From contig CM075652.1 of the NCBI GenBank assembly GCA_037953625.1, positions 39,488,501 to 39,552,500 of the forward strand: a DNA stretch of 64,000 bases. The letters run 5' to 3'. This document shows positions 35,591 through 49,078 of the stretch, in pieces. The translations under genes were made by a program, and so were the position numbers. The first letter of the stretch is position 1; each line of letters starts with the position of its first letter. The DNA is from Crotalaria pallida (Eukaryota > Streptophyta > Magnoliopsida > Fabales > Fabaceae). The notes under the pieces are model-generated. The model was not told the origin of the DNA, did not search any database, and was given only the letters and a program-made list of their open reading frames with translations.

Positions 35591-36610
35591 CCATTTCACT
35601 TGCCCTCTTGTTATAGTCTCTATCCTCCAGTTACTATCCTCATTTAATCTATTCCTTAGCATTTTACACCATCTCTCAAGCTCGGCCTCCTATGGTCGAT
35701 ACACTTATTGCTCAAACAATAGCAAACATGTATAACACTTATCACCTTTCACACATTTATTCATGTTTATCAGACATACACATATTCACAGTTAACCTAG
35801 TGGGTTCTTTTTATTCACTTTATTCTCTAATATTAATCTATATCCATTATCCTACGGTTCGATATCCTAATCTAACACCTATTCTTAGTACTCACTATGA
35901 GCATACTATAAACCCAAACCTAAGCTAGGGTAACACCAACTCCTTACCTCAAAGCAGTGAGAGATAAGGAAACTCTGCGAGTCTTAGCTTTGTTCTTGTG
36001 TCCGAACTTCTTAAATCTGTAGCTCCTTGAACCTTCTTTGACACTTTAGCAAAATCCTAAGAATGACGAGGATGAGTTCAAAGCTTATGAGAAAGTGGAG
36101 GGAATGATCTTAGGCTCTTAGTAAAGGTTGAGGCTTGGTGAAGGTTGATGATGAGGGTATAGTCTGTGATAAAAATGATAAGGATGGTGTTTATCTCTAG
36201 AGCTCTAGTAGAGAAATGGAGAAGATGAAGTTGATGTGTTTTCGTCTATGGTTGTGTTGGCCTTTATTTTTATTTTATTTCCTTTTGGAACTAAACGTGT
36301 GGTCCTGGTGAGAAGCTTATCTTGGAAGTTTGGTAAATGTGTGGTTATAAATTAATGGCTTCTTGAGGAAGCCACAAACAGTCATTGAAAAGGACGTCTG
36401 ACATGCGCACGACTGGGCGTGGAGAATGGGGTGCCGAGGAGCGGATATCGCTGTGCGAGCATTTGTTCTAACGCAAGTGTTCGGCTCTAACTCGATGTGT
36501 TATGAATCCGACCAGATCATGGTCGGTGCTCAGGTTCTTGGAAGCACCTTCTCGGAATGAGATAGGTAACTCGAAATGCTTGGAGCATGAGGGCCGAAAT
36601 ACTCTAGAGT

Positions 36611-39154
36611 TGTAACATCCCTAAATTTATTCCCAAACATATTTAGTGTGGTAATAGGCTTAGAGTGCAGAGGGATGGGTGTGCTAGGTTAATGTTAGGA
36701 ATTTAGAAGTGTTATTAGAGAATTAAAGCATAGGAATTAAGGAAGTTAGGAGTAGAAGATCCCTAGCTCTAAACCCAAATTCCACCGTTGGATGTGAAGA
36801 TAAGTGTCTTAGGAAGGTTGCCTCAAAATTTGAGCAAGATCCGACGGTTAACGAAGAAGTTATGACGATTTGAAGTGCATAGGAAGTAGTGGACTGAACC
36901 AGCTTAATCGATTAATCTGGAGCTTAATCGATTAAGCAGGAATTGGTTAATCGATTAAGCACTCACTTAATCGATTAACCACTGCAGTGTCAGCCATAAA
37001 ACATGAATTTTAAGTGTTGTTCTTCATTTTCCTCTTCTCCCATTCGAAGCTCTCTTTTTCTCTCTTCCCCAATCCTTCTCCCATGTCAAAGTAACACCAA
37101 ATCAAACCAAATTAACACCCCATAATCATTCCCCATCATCTCCCCATGATTTTCTATCAACAAAAACCCCAATTTCATTCTCAATCCCTCAAATCCCCAA
37201 TTCCCAATTCAAAACCCTAACTCTCTCAATCTTCCTCATTGGGTTGGATAATCATCAAGGGAGCTAGGAATTGGTCATGGAGCAAGGAACAAGGGGTTTA
37301 AGAGTTTGTTCCAAGAGCTCGGTGGAGTGCTCTCTCTCTCCTTCTCCTCTTCTCTTCAAAAGGTAAGGGGAGTCTCTTTTCCACACTTTGAGTTAGGGAT
37401 AGTTAGGGTCTATAATAGAATTTTTGTTTAATAGTTAAGTTGAGTTGTGGGAGATAGATTAAGAGGTGATTAGAATTAATGAAGGGTAATGATAGTATAT
37501 TGGTTAATGTTGTTATTTTGAAAATTGTCAAGGTTTAATCTTTTTGTATCTTAAATAAGTAGGAAGTGAAGAACCCTAAGGAGATGATTTATTTTAAGCA
37601 CTCTGAGACATACCTGAGTATGTTGACTGATTTGTGGATATATGTGAATTCCTTTAAGTGTTATATATGTTATTTTGAATTAAGGCAGGGTAGTAGGTGG
37701 TGTAAATGACCAAATAAAATGGAAATGTATATAATGGTAGAAAAAGGTAATTATGAGGTGTAACTTGAATGGAATTGAATGTTATGATATGATTAGTTAC
37801 TTAAGGGTGTTCATGGCTATTTGAAAATATGTGGAGCTAATTTTGAGTACTAAAGGGGTATTGATTTTGAAATGAATTTATGAATTGCAAGTGGATAGAT
37901 GGGACTATGTGGTAATAAGGGAAAATGGATATAAATGCTAATTGTGTAATGTGACCCTTAATGGGAGTAATTGGAACTGTATATGATTATGGATGATAAA
38001 TTCTTATTTACGAATATATGTGTGATTATTTGGAATGGATTATAATTATGCATATTTATGACTATTGGTGGAACTTTGTGTATGGTTGATAATTAATGGA
38101 ATGGACTGTTGATTAAATGAAAATGGTAAAGCTAACTAAAGTGGAAACTGATCAGTGGGGCCCGGAACACTAGGTACCTGGCTAGGTGTTCCAATTACCT
38201 GTTAGGGCCAATTACCTGCCATCGGCCAGGCCAATTACCCATCAGGCCAAACCGCCCTGTAGGCGCCGGGTGACCCACAGGATCAGTTTTCCACACCAAT
38301 AATTGGAATAATTAATGGATTGGTAAAAGTACATAGTCCTACAGGTGATGGTCTGGATGGGTGTAAAGTCCTGGGCAGGTGTTCCAAGTCCCTAGACAGG
38401 TGTGCCAATTACCTAGCGGGTATCCAAATCCTAGTGGTGTACGGTAAAAATGGAAGTGTTTGCAGATCACTGTCTATGGTTGCTTACACTGTGTGTGTAG
38501 ATCTCTGCTTGGGGTTACACACATTAATGGAAAATGAATAATGGAAAGGTAAAAAGGGAAAGGGAAGTTTATGTAGATCTCTGTTTGAGGTTACATAAAT
38601 GATATGGAGTGTATGCATATCACTGTTTGTGGTTGCATACACAGTGTGTAGATCTCTGTTTTGGGGTTACACACGAGGGTAAGGTGTAGATCTCTGCTTG
38701 AGGTTACACCCAAGGGAAAAGGAATTAAAATAAAAGGAATTAAGAATGGAAAAGGTAACGTAATGGTAATGGAAAGGGATATGGATAATGGGAAATGGAT
38801 GAAAAGGAATGTATAAGGAAATGGGAATGGAATGAATGGGTTGATCCCTGACTTGATTTGATTGTTATTTTTGAATTTATATTATGAGCTTTATATTATC
38901 CTCTGATTCACTGTGTTGTGAAAAGGTCTCACCCTTATGTGGTTAACATTTTAGGTGATTGCTAAGGAGCTTGTGGATCAGAGTGCGTAGCGAGAAACCG
39001 GGAAAGAAGGAAACTTTATTTTTGGGTGCCACTATATTATAAATGGATGCCCAAAGTTATTGTAAACTTGATTTGTGAAAAAGTAATTTTTAAGTACATT
39101 AAACTAAATACAGACTTTTACTCATTATTTTGTATATAAAATAAGGGTTTTACA
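36611..39154 (+). mobile_element. Solo LTR, Tekay-type, plus strand
   Basis: TGTAACATCC at 36611 to GGGTTTTACA at 39154; 2544 bp; flanks AGAGT/AGCGT (TSD with one change). Contains four ttaatcgattaa-type palindromes (36903-36980), a TATA-like ccataaaac near 36993, a CT-rich leader, predicted intron GT 37363 to AG 38954, and degenerate repeats (gtagatctctg, ggttacac, aattacctg) at 38160-38720. No PBS, PPT or coding sequence adjoins it. Confidence 0.8.
38160..38720 (+). repeat. Degenerate short repeats in solo LTR
   Basis: Two intermingled units: aattacctg/ggccaattacc (38180-38415) and gtgtagatctctgcttggggttacac with variants (38460-38715, five or more copies). They lie in the predicted LTR intron. 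Confidence 0.75.
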
Positions 39155-39471
39155 AGCGTCGTTTTCAAGGTTGGCTTAGTTTCTCGAGGGTCGGCCGATA
39201 GAAGGCCGAAGTTATAGTTGGTTAATACAAAGCGACTTGCTGGGGTTGGCTGCTCACTGCCAAGGGTTGTCAAACGAGACGAGGTCGCTTCTCGTGAGCT
39301 CAACACTATCTGTTCGGTTCTCATGAGCTCGGCTCTCTTGAGATCGGTACTAGCTGTTCGGTTCGGAAGAATGTTCACTACATAAATCCTCCTAGCTCGG
39401 TAAGGTTATTTGAGCTCATCCCAGTCTACGGGGTAACCTAATAGTGTGATATTCGTTGCTCGGCTTACTAT

Positions 39472-41103
39472 TGATGGCCTCTAGCAAGTGCACTAGAATG
39501 GTCAAGTTATAATATAAAAAGTATCGAATCCACAGGGATTTTGTAATTGAGTACCAACAAATTATAGATGTGATTATCCAAACCGGTCAAGGAATCCAAT
39601 TGTATATAGGAAAGTTGAATTCAAAAGCAATTGTAAATTGAGTTGATGATTTATGGATGGAAGTTCTAAGGATTTGGTTTTGGCCAAATAAATGTAAATA
39701 AATGATTATTGATTCATTCCTCTTGTTATGTCATATTCATTTAGAAGGAGAACATCCAAAGTTAGATATTAGCTTCTTTCAAAGTCGGATACCGTATTTA
39801 ATATGCATAACTTCTACGTTCGTGATAGTTATTACATATTAAACCCATTAAGTCCATGATTGTCCATTGAATCCTCTTCAAGGATTAGTACTATTCTCAT
39901 GTTTTTAATCCTTGAGTTCAATTATATAGGTCGGAGGTCAAAGTTCTCTTTTCAGTTTTTCCTTTAACTTCATTGTTCTTATAACATTGTTATCAATAAC
40001 TATATGCATTAAGCACAATATAATTGAATCATAAGTGAATAAAGCTTAAATATAAATGAATAGGAAGGCATAGTCATTCACTAAATAATAAAAGAAGAGG
40101 GAGGCAAAGCCATCCTTCATCAAAACAAAAATGGAGAAGCATAGCCATCCACCAAAGAGTTGATTTTAGCTTTTATGGTCCAAGGAGGCATAGCCATCAC
40201 ATCCTTTATTGATCATTCATTTAATATTTAGCCATAACAAGAGTATAAAAAAAATTAAAATAACATTATTTACATTTTATTCGGTTAATTACCGCATCCT
40301 TAGAATAAGAGGGTTTACTCGGCCATAATCTTAGTACAAATTATAAACATTGTTCGAAGAAAGATTAATACAAAAGAGTTTAAAGAGAAATTACAAGTGT
40401 GAAGACCTCCATGTTTAATATCTTGACTCCAATCATGAGCCTAAAAGCTACCAATCTTGAAAGCTTTCACTCCCAAGAATCTCACTCAAGAACAACTCAC
40501 AAAAAACTCTAAAGAAATAATTCTCAATCTAAGAATGATGCTTAGAATTTGAGAAGAAAATATGGTGAGAAATGTATTTTCTAAGAGCATAGAATCCTCT
40601 AGGATATGGTGTAATGCTCTGCCTCTAATTTTTTTTTCTCTTACGGAGGAAGGATGGGATCTCCTTTTATAGCCAAGGAATAGCAGTTGTGGCATGCCTA
40701 AATTCAAGGGGACCATCTATGCAAAGCAAGAATCAAGGAATGGTGGCACCTTGCATGCACATATTCAAAAGGGACGTTGCAAATATAGATGAAGAATTAG
40801 TTGGCACATGCAAGTATTGTAATAACAATACACGACTTTTTCACTTTTCTTCACTTTTAATTGATTTTTCTTCTTTCCATTTGTCCATTCTTCTATTTCT
40901 TCATTGTACCTACATTATAAACAAGAAATTAACTATTAATTTAAAATTTATATTTTTTTTAATTTTTTTTATTATTTTTTATTTCTATTTAAACATTTGC
41001 TTAAAGGAATCAAAATTAGATAGAAACGTATTAAAATCAAGTAATAATTCAAGTAATTAGGGGTCTAAAACAATCAAATAAAGTGCTACATGAGCACTTA
41101 TCA
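39472..41103 (-). mobile_element. 3' LTR of Athila element
   Basis: Minus strand TGATAAGTGC (41103) to GGCCATCA (39472). U5 end carries the signature tagcaagtgcactagaatgg...gtatcgaatccacagggat. Antisense open frames in this LTR are low-complexity and shared with the other LTR only by descent. Confidence 0.92.
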
Positions 41104-42837
41104 CACCCCCAAACTTAGAATTTTGCATGTCCCAAGCAAAACTAATAAAAATCCCTTAACTACCTCCACCATCGTCAAATTGTATTTTACATGTTTTCAA
41201 AAGAAGTTAATAAAAGAAATTTATATACACAACCTTTTCATTAAAAACTTTTCAACTTTTTTTTCAAACAATGGTAAGAAGAGCAAATCCAAAGAGAACA
41301 AATTGATCAATTGATTGAGCATACATAATCTCACAAGTCTCTCAAGTGTATGGTTCAAGTGTATGCACTCTATCTCATCTAAAAGATATGGGATTACCAT
41401 AGGCTTGTAAAAATTCTTTTTCTCCACCGTATTAATTCTACGCATGCATAAATCAGAGGACTTTTTAGGTTCAGGGTAGAAACATTGTTAGTGTATAGGT
41501 GGTTTATCTAAGTGAGCAGCTTTTGGATGATTGTCACCTTTTCCAACAACATATTTAGCAACATTTTATTTCAAAATCTTAACAATGACAAGAAACATTT
41601 TACACTTTTTATTGATTTTGTTTCTTTTGCAAGTTCTTTGCCATGTCTTTTTGATCATTGATAACCTCTTTTTTTTTTTCTTTTTTTTCATCACCTTTGT
41701 AATACCTTTGAATTCTCATACTTTCTTTCAAATGCCCACTTAGATAAAATGTTACAATTTTGGCTAAGAAGAGTTTACGAAAGAAAAGATTTGTGTTTAG
41801 GCTCAAAATGGCTTGCAAAGGAATAATTCATTTATGGTCATGTATCAATTTTCATGTTTTGAAACAACTGCCTAATCATATTTACACATGTTTCGAATTC
41901 ACTAACAATTTTGAATAGAACTTAGACAAGTTCTAGAATCACCAAAAACCTTTAGAGAGTAAATATCTCACATGAAAGAAATATTTTAGTGGCATAAGGA
42001 TGACCACTTAATAAAGCTCAAAATCTCACAAGGTAGGGTTTATTGATCATTTATTCTAAAAGATTATGTTCAAGTTACCAAAAGGTTTTAAAAAAAATTT
42101 CAAGTTATTTTTGAATTGGTTATGCATAAAAACACTCAACTTAATTCTTTTTATACAAGTATTTACAATATCTAATGATGAAGTTGATTAAGAAAAATTT
42201 AATTCAAAATGCCTAAGGTCAGTCAAAACAAAGTAAGGGCTTGATTCTTTTATTGTTTTATTTTGAATGATTGGTACACTCCCCCAAACTTAAATTTTTG
42301 CTTGTCCTCAAGCAAATGCTTATATAGTAAAATTAAGAAACTAAAAATGAAACAAAATGAAAATAACCACACGAAAATATCAAAATGAAAATTCACACTT
42401 CCCTTTCATGAATCATGATATCCTTATGAAATTTGGCTCATTTTTAATGGTATATCCTCAAAGCTTGTTTTGTACCTGTTATCCAAAAAAAAATCTAAAG
42501 TGCAGCTGACACTTTTCTTGATAGATCAGAATATCATAATAATTTAACACTTATCACAAACTAATTAAAGCACCCCAAACTGAAAATAAAAAATATAAAA
42601 AGAATAAAATAAAAAATCCTAAACTAATTTCACACAAAACATATTTTTGGGCGACCGACACTATATACATCTTCCTACAAAAGGTCGGAAAAACTCGGAA
42701 AGGCACTTAAGCCGACTCAACATTTCAAACAAAAGAAACACACAAATAAATTAAATTAAATTTCATAAGATAAAGGAAACATGGGTTACCTCCCAAGAAG
42801 TGCTTAGTTAATGTCGTAAGCTTGACATTACCTCTTT
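41104..42837 (-). mobile_element. Athila non-coding region between integrase and 3' LTR, with two hairpin-PPT modules
   Basis: No env-like ORF, although Athila elements often carry one here. Module 1 is next to the LTR: on the minus strand a hairpin (41141 to 41121, stem TTTTGC...GCAAAA, loop GGA) followed by the PPT agtttgggggtg and the LTR. Module 2 lies 1.17 kb further in: TTGCTTG-AGGA-CAAGCAA (42315 to 42298), then agtttgggggag (about 42290 to 42279). The rest is AT-rich with nothing recognisable. Confidence 0.75.
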
Positions 42838-44208
42838 TTAGGTTGCTGAGGAATTTGCAAGGTTGTGTGTTGTTCCTTGCATGATTGGATCTCCAGTATG
42901 ATAATGCTTAAGCCATTGTCCATTTACTTTGAATTTGCCACTCTTGTCACTCCAAATTTCCACAGCTCCAAACGGATATACCTTTGAAACTTGGAATGGG
43001 CCGGACCACCTTGACCTTAGCTTCCCAGGGAATAGCTTTAGTCGGGAGTTGAAGAGCAGCACATGGTCTCCTTTTTTGAACTCACGACGTATGATACTTT
43101 TGTCATGCCATCTTTTAGTATTTTCTTTGTAAATTTTGGCATTTTCATAGGCATCGAGCCGGATTTCCTCTAGTTCAAGCAGCTGCAGTTTCCTCTTATC
43201 TCCAGCTTCTTTGAGATCAAAATTTAGGAATTTAATCGCCCATAAAGCCTTGTGTTCGAGTTCTACAGGAAGATGACAGGGCTTCACATAGATCAAACGG
43301 AAGGGAGACATACCAATGGGAGTTTTGTAGGCGGTACGGTATGCCCACAGTGCATCATCTAATTTTGATGCCCAATCCTTTCGGGATTTGGCGATAGTTT
43401 TCTCCAAGATGCTTTTAATTTCCCGGTTGGAAACTTCCACTTGCCCACTTGTTTGTGGGTGATAGGGAGTGGCTACTTTATGGGTTACCCCATACTTCTT
43501 GACGATATTTTCAAATTGCTTTTCAATGAAATGAGAACCTCCATCACTGATCACGGTTTTAGGGATTCCAAATCGTGGAAAGATAATCTTCTTGAACAGC
43601 TTCAATACAACTTTGGCATCATTTGTTGGGGACGCAATCGCTTCAACCCATTTAGAAACATAATCGACTGCCACCAAGATGTATTTGTTGTTGAAAGAGG
43701 AAGGGAAGGGACCCATGAAATCAATCCCCCATAAATCAAAGACTTCTACCTCCAGAATATTGTTGAGAGGCATTTCATGTCTTCTTGAGATGCTACCAGT
43801 TCGTTGACATGAATCACAAGTCAGCACAAAAGATCTAGAGTATTTGAAAATGGTTGGCCAATAGAAGCCGGATTGCAAAATTTTTGCAGCTGTTTTGGAA
43901 GAGCTAGCATGGCCACCATATGCTGAAGTATGGCAATGGAATAAGATGCTTTGGATTTCTTCTTCAGGAACGCATCGTCGGAACACACCATCGGCACTCT
44001 TCTTGAAAAGAAGGGGTTCTTCCCATGCATAATGTTTTGCATCAGAAAGGAACTTCTTCCTTTGTTGATAAGAGAAATCAGGTGGCAATATTCCACAAGC
44101 AAGAAAGTTCACAATATCAGCGTACCATGGGGGATTTTGTTGTGTTGATAGCCAATAGTTGTTCATCGGGAAAGGAGTCATCAATTGGAATTTGGTCCTT
44201 GTCTTCAA
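42838..44208 (-). pseudogene. Athila integrase segment of pol (open frame)
   Basis: Minus strand, 456 codons ending at 42838; the frame enters from RNase H through a shift near 44140. Zinc region HCHTSAYGGH...CDSCQR (HHCC), catalytic Asp in GIDFMGPFP and VISDGGSHFI, Glu in PQTSGQVEVSNREIKSILEK; then ALWAYRTAYKTPIGMSPF and a C-terminal DNA-binding-type segment (RSRWSGPFQVSKVYPFGAVEI). All catalytic residues are present. Labelled pseudogene because it belongs to a broken gag-pol, although this domain is intact. Confidence 0.93.
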
Positions 44209-46500
44209 TGTGAGGAAGCCTAGATAGGTGGTCAGCGACCACGTTCTCTACTCCCTTCTTGTCCTTTATTTCAAGATCAAACTCTTGAAGAAGAAGGATC
44301 CATCGGATGAGACGCGGTTTTGCATCTTTCTTTTGGAGCAAATACTTGATGGCAGCATGATCGGTGTATACAATTACCTTTGATCCCACTAAGTATGATC
44401 GAAACTTTTCGAAGGCAAAGACAATTGCCAACAATTCCTTCTCCGTGGTTGCATAATTTTGTTGGGCTTCATAAAGTGTTTTTCTAGCATAGTAGATTGC
44501 ATGTAACTCCTTGTCTTTCCTTTGTCCTAGGACAGCACCTACGGCATAGTCGCTAGCATCACACATCAACTCGAATGGGAGACTTCAATCAAGTGCTTGG
44601 ATTATAGGAGCTGAAATCAAAGCTTTCTTTAGCCTGAAAAAGGCATCTAGACACTCTTGATTAAAATCAAATGTAGTATCTTTAATCAAAAGGTTAGTCA
44701 AAGGTTTAGTAATTTTAGAGAAATCTTTTATGAATCTTCTATAAAACCCAGCATGCCCAAGAAAACTTCTTACCTCCTTAACATTGGTAGGTGGGGGCAA
44801 TTTCTCAATTACTTCAATTTTGGCCTTATCTACTTCAATGCCTTTCTCAGAAATCAAGTGTCCTAAGACTATTCCCTCTTTTACCATGAAATGGCATTTT
44901 TCCCAATTTAACACAAGGTTCATGTCATGACATCTCTTAAGCACTTTAGATAGATTTTCCAAACAGTTATCAAAACTTGTGCCATATACAAAGAAGTCAT
45001 CCATGAATACTTCCATTATGTTTTCAATTAAATCAGAAAAAATGGCAGTCATGCATCTTTGAAAAGTAATTGGAGCATTACACAGACCAAATGGCATTCT
45101 CCTATAGGCAAAAGTGCCATAAGGACAGGTAAAAGTAGTTTTTTCTTGGTCTTGCAGATGAATGGGTATTTGGTGAAAACCAGAATATCCATCCAAGTAG
45201 CAGAAGTGTGAATGCTTAGCTAATCTCTCGAGCATTTGATCAATAAAAGGGAGAGGGAAGTGATCTTTCTTTGTGGCTTTGTTTAATTTTCTATAATCTA
45301 TACACATCGCCACCCAGTGACTATTCTTGTTGGGATTAATTCATTGTTGTCATTTTTAACCACAGTCATGCCTCCCTTTTTGGGTACAACTTGTACAGGA
45401 CTTACCCACTCACTATCAGAAATTGGATAAATTACCCCAGCATCTAGTAGTTTGATTATTTCCTTTTTTACTACTTCTTTCATGTTAGGGTTTAACCTTC
45501 GTTGTTGTTCTATGGAAGGCTTATGGCCTTCCTCCATCAAAATCCTATGCATACAAAGTGATGGGCTTATTCCTTTGATATCATCAATGGTATATCCTGT
45601 AACTGATCTATGCAATCTAAGCTCTTTAAGTAATTTTTCAGTTTCAAATTTGCTTAGATTAGCATTCACAATTACAGGATATGTTGAGTCGGGACCAAGA
45701 AATTCATACCTGAGTAGTGAAGGAAGAGGTTTTAGTTCTACCTTTGGTGCTTGGCTCTCTTTCCATTTGTTGCTAGCTTCAGTATCTAGCTTCTCAACAT
45801 GAGTATTTTTGAATGATGGACTTGCTTCAAGGAGTTTTGCAAAAGAGCTTGCTTCACCATCATTGTCTTCATCACACTCTACAATCAAACACCGTTCCAA
45901 TGGATCTTGGGAACGATATTTGAATTTTTTATCGGTTACCACTTGGTGCAACAGATCAATTCTACAACAGGAATCTTCAAGAGTAGGTTGTTTCATCATG
46001 TTGGAGATATCAAATTCCACTTTTTCTTCACCATTGGTTAAAGAAAGCTTCCCACTCTTTACATCGATTATAGCACCAGCAGTGGCTAGGAAAGGTCTCC
46101 CAAGAAGAATGGGGATTGATGCATCTTCTTCCATTTCCAATACAACAAAGTCAACAGGAATGAAAAAGTTTCCAACCTTAATTGGAACATCCTCCAAGAT
46201 TCCCACAACATACTTCACAGATCGATCAGCTAGTTGCAGGGAAATTCTTGTAGGTTTTAATTCTCCAATATCAAGCTTCTTGCAGATAGAAAGAGGCATT
46301 AAGCTCACGCTTGCACCCAGATCACACAAAGCTCTCTCAAAGGCCATGTTACCAATTAGACAAGGGATATTGAAACTCCCAGGATCTTTCAATTTAGGAG
46401 GTAGCTTGTTTTGCAAAATTGCACTACATTCCTCAGTTAAAGCAACTGTTTCACATTCCTCTAGCTTTCTTTTATTTGAAATGATATCTTTTAAAAATTA
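44117..46500 (-). pseudogene. Athila protease, RT and RNase H
   Basis: Minus strand: protease (46416 onward; ALCDLGASVSLMPLS with D-L-G-A, SIPILLGRPFLATAGAIIDV), linker (LELKPLPSLLRYEFLG-like), RT (CIDYRKLNKATKKDHFPLPF, MPFGLCNAPITFQR, catalytic FMDD in EVFMDDFFVYG), RNase H (LMCDASDYAVGAVLGQ, TEKELLAIVFAFEKFRSYL, VYTDHAAIKYLL, VADHLSRL). Only three breaks are seen: TAA at 46498-46500 before the protease, a one-base loss near 45305 in GWR-CIDYR, and TGA at 44585-44587 where the family has Trp. Confidence 0.93.
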
Positions 46501-48291
46501 AGCATATGAGGGCATTTGCAAGAGTGCTTCGGTGAAAGGTATAGTGATTGAAAGTTTCTTTAAAATTTCCAAAAATTTCCCAAACTGTTTGTCTAGTTTA
46601 GCTTTGGTCAACCTTTGTGGAAATGGAATTAGAGGTTGGTAAGGAGCAAGTGGAGGATTGACAGCTTCATTCTTTTGTTCTTTGCTTTGATTGTCCTCCA
46701 TTTCTTCTTCTTCCTTTTGTTGTTTGGGTTGGGCATCTTCCACCTTTGGTTCTTCATATGCTTTACCACTTCTCAAAGTGATAGCCTTGATATGTTCATT
46801 TGGGCTCTCGGGCTTACCAGGTAACATTCCTAAGGCTCTTGATGATGAGGCCGCTTGTTGAGCTATTTGTGTTTCTAGCATTTTGTTGTGGGTCGCTAGA
46901 TTATCAACTTTGGAAGATAGTTGTCCAATAGAATCATTTACGGACTCATTTTGCTTAACTTGGGTTAGGATAAAAGATTCAAGAAGGTTTTCCAAGTTAG
47001 ACTTCTGAGGTGGTGGTGGGTTGTTATAGTTTCTTTTTGGGAAACCAGGTGGTTGTTTGGGAAATGAGGAAGGATTGAGGACATTGTTATTTCTATAAGA
47101 AAGGTTGGAGTTGTTCATTCTTTGGTTGTAATTGTTTATGTAGTCTACAGTTCTCATAGGTTGGCTTTTGTGAGTTGGACTAATAAACAATCTTTGGCAG
47201 CATGGCCATTAGTACCACAAATTTCACAATTTGTAGCACTAACAGCGTTGACAGAATTGGTGTTCATTTGTTCGATCTTCTTGGTGAGAAGATCTACTTT
47301 GCTTGCAAGTACTCCAAGTGCATCAACTTTAGAAGCTAGATGGTTTAGAGCACTTACTTCGATCATGCCAGCAGATGATGATGATGATGGTTTGTTGACA
47401 GGGCCTCTTGTTGATGAGTATCTCCTTCGGTTGAGGGAGATTCTATCAAGCAGAGTGATAGCTTCATCGGCGTTCTTTTCCATGAATGAGCCATTTGCTA
47501 TTGAGTCTAGACTCATTTGAGCATCGGGACTCAAACCATTGTAGAAAGTTTGAATCAAAAGAGGCTTGGGAAAGCCATGGTGCGGACATTTTATCATTGG
47601 TTCTTTGAAACGTTCCCAAGCTTCAAAAATGGACTCACCTCCTGTTGAGATTCTGGCAAGTGTACCAGATCGTACAAGTAATATAGACAATGAAGTCCGA
47701 GTATCGTACCCAAGGGAGTGACCGTTTAATTAATTCCACCTAATTAATATTACTTAGTGAACGAGACAAAGGATTTATGAATTTGTAAACAAAAACAGAA
47801 ATTAAAATAAATGACTCTTTGACAAGGGGAAAGGCGAGATGTAGTTTCGATGCAGGTTCCTAAATATTCTATAACAAATTAATTTATTTTCCTTGAATTC
47901 CGAATTGGTTTTGCAAAATTAGATAACACCTAATGTCTTAGCATGTTTCTATATTTTAGAGATTAATCTCCCAATGATGTTTTAAGGGAGCCTTAAAACC
48001 TAACCCTTTCATTAAGTTCAGTCAAAACCTCTTTTTGCCCAATTCATAGAAAACATGTCTGTGCCTATGAAATTGAGTTGTTTGATTAATGACTAAATCC
48101 TAAATTCATATGTCTATTCATGAAGGATTTTCAAAAGTCATGAAACAGCTTCTTTCATGAGAAACAAATAAGAACAATCAAACACAAAATTCAATAACGG
48201 AAAATAAGATTAATTTATTACTAGAAATATTGAAAAGGTTCCATTCATCTACTCTACATCCCAAAGATGGAATTAGTTCATACTTACAAGG

Positions 48292-49078
48292 TACCAAAGA
48301 AAATCACTAAATCTCAAAGCTCAAAATGGGCAACTAAGGGATCATTATGTCTCAAAAATATGTTGAAGGCCACAAAAACACAAACCTAAGTGCCTTAATC
48401 ATGTTCATGCATGCAATCAATTGTCAATTTCGAAAAGGTCACAAGTCAAGTTCTAGAACACATAGTAAAAGAGAACGCACTCATGACAGAAATGGGGGTT
48501 TAAAAATTCAGTCATCAATTATAAATTATTAATCATTACCCCTTTTGTGTATAAGCCCAAGATCTCACAGGTAAGGTCAGTTTGCTAAACACATATTCTC
48601 AAAGAGTTTGCCCCAAGTAACCAATTTTTAAAAGAATTACACATTCAATCCAAGCAGTTTATGTTAGAGAAGTGAGCTTCGTTCCTAAACCAGACATCTA
48701 AACCTATCAACAGAAAGAAAATCCTAAGCCTAGAATAATTACCTACTTCTACCATGACACAACTAACACAAAGCTAGGGGAAATCAAGTCTAGAAAAAAA
48801 AATTATTTTGTTGAACTCCCCCAAACTTTAAAGTTAGCTTGTCCTCAAGCAACACTCTAATCCTACACTACAAAATAAAAATAAAAATAAATGCAAGGAG
48901 TTAGGAAACTTCCCTTTGTAGCACAGTATTCTCTCTTGATGCACCATGGAGGAGACTCCCCCAAACTTATTCACCTGTGTCACATGAACAACTAAAAATG
49001 GTGCTAAAAGCACCTCATTAGTAGTCACGTATAGAAAGTTCCAACTCTTTATTCAATTAAAAAAAATCAAAACCTACA
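48292..49078 (-). mobile_element. Non-coding 3' interior of the nested non-autonomous element
   Basis: AT-rich. Carries a hairpin-PPT module on the minus strand: GCTTG-AGGA-CAAGC (48850 to 48837) followed by aaagtttgggggagtt (about 48829 to 48814), matching the Athila internal module. A second ctcccccaaactt lies at 48956-48968. No ORF of note. Confidence 0.65.
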
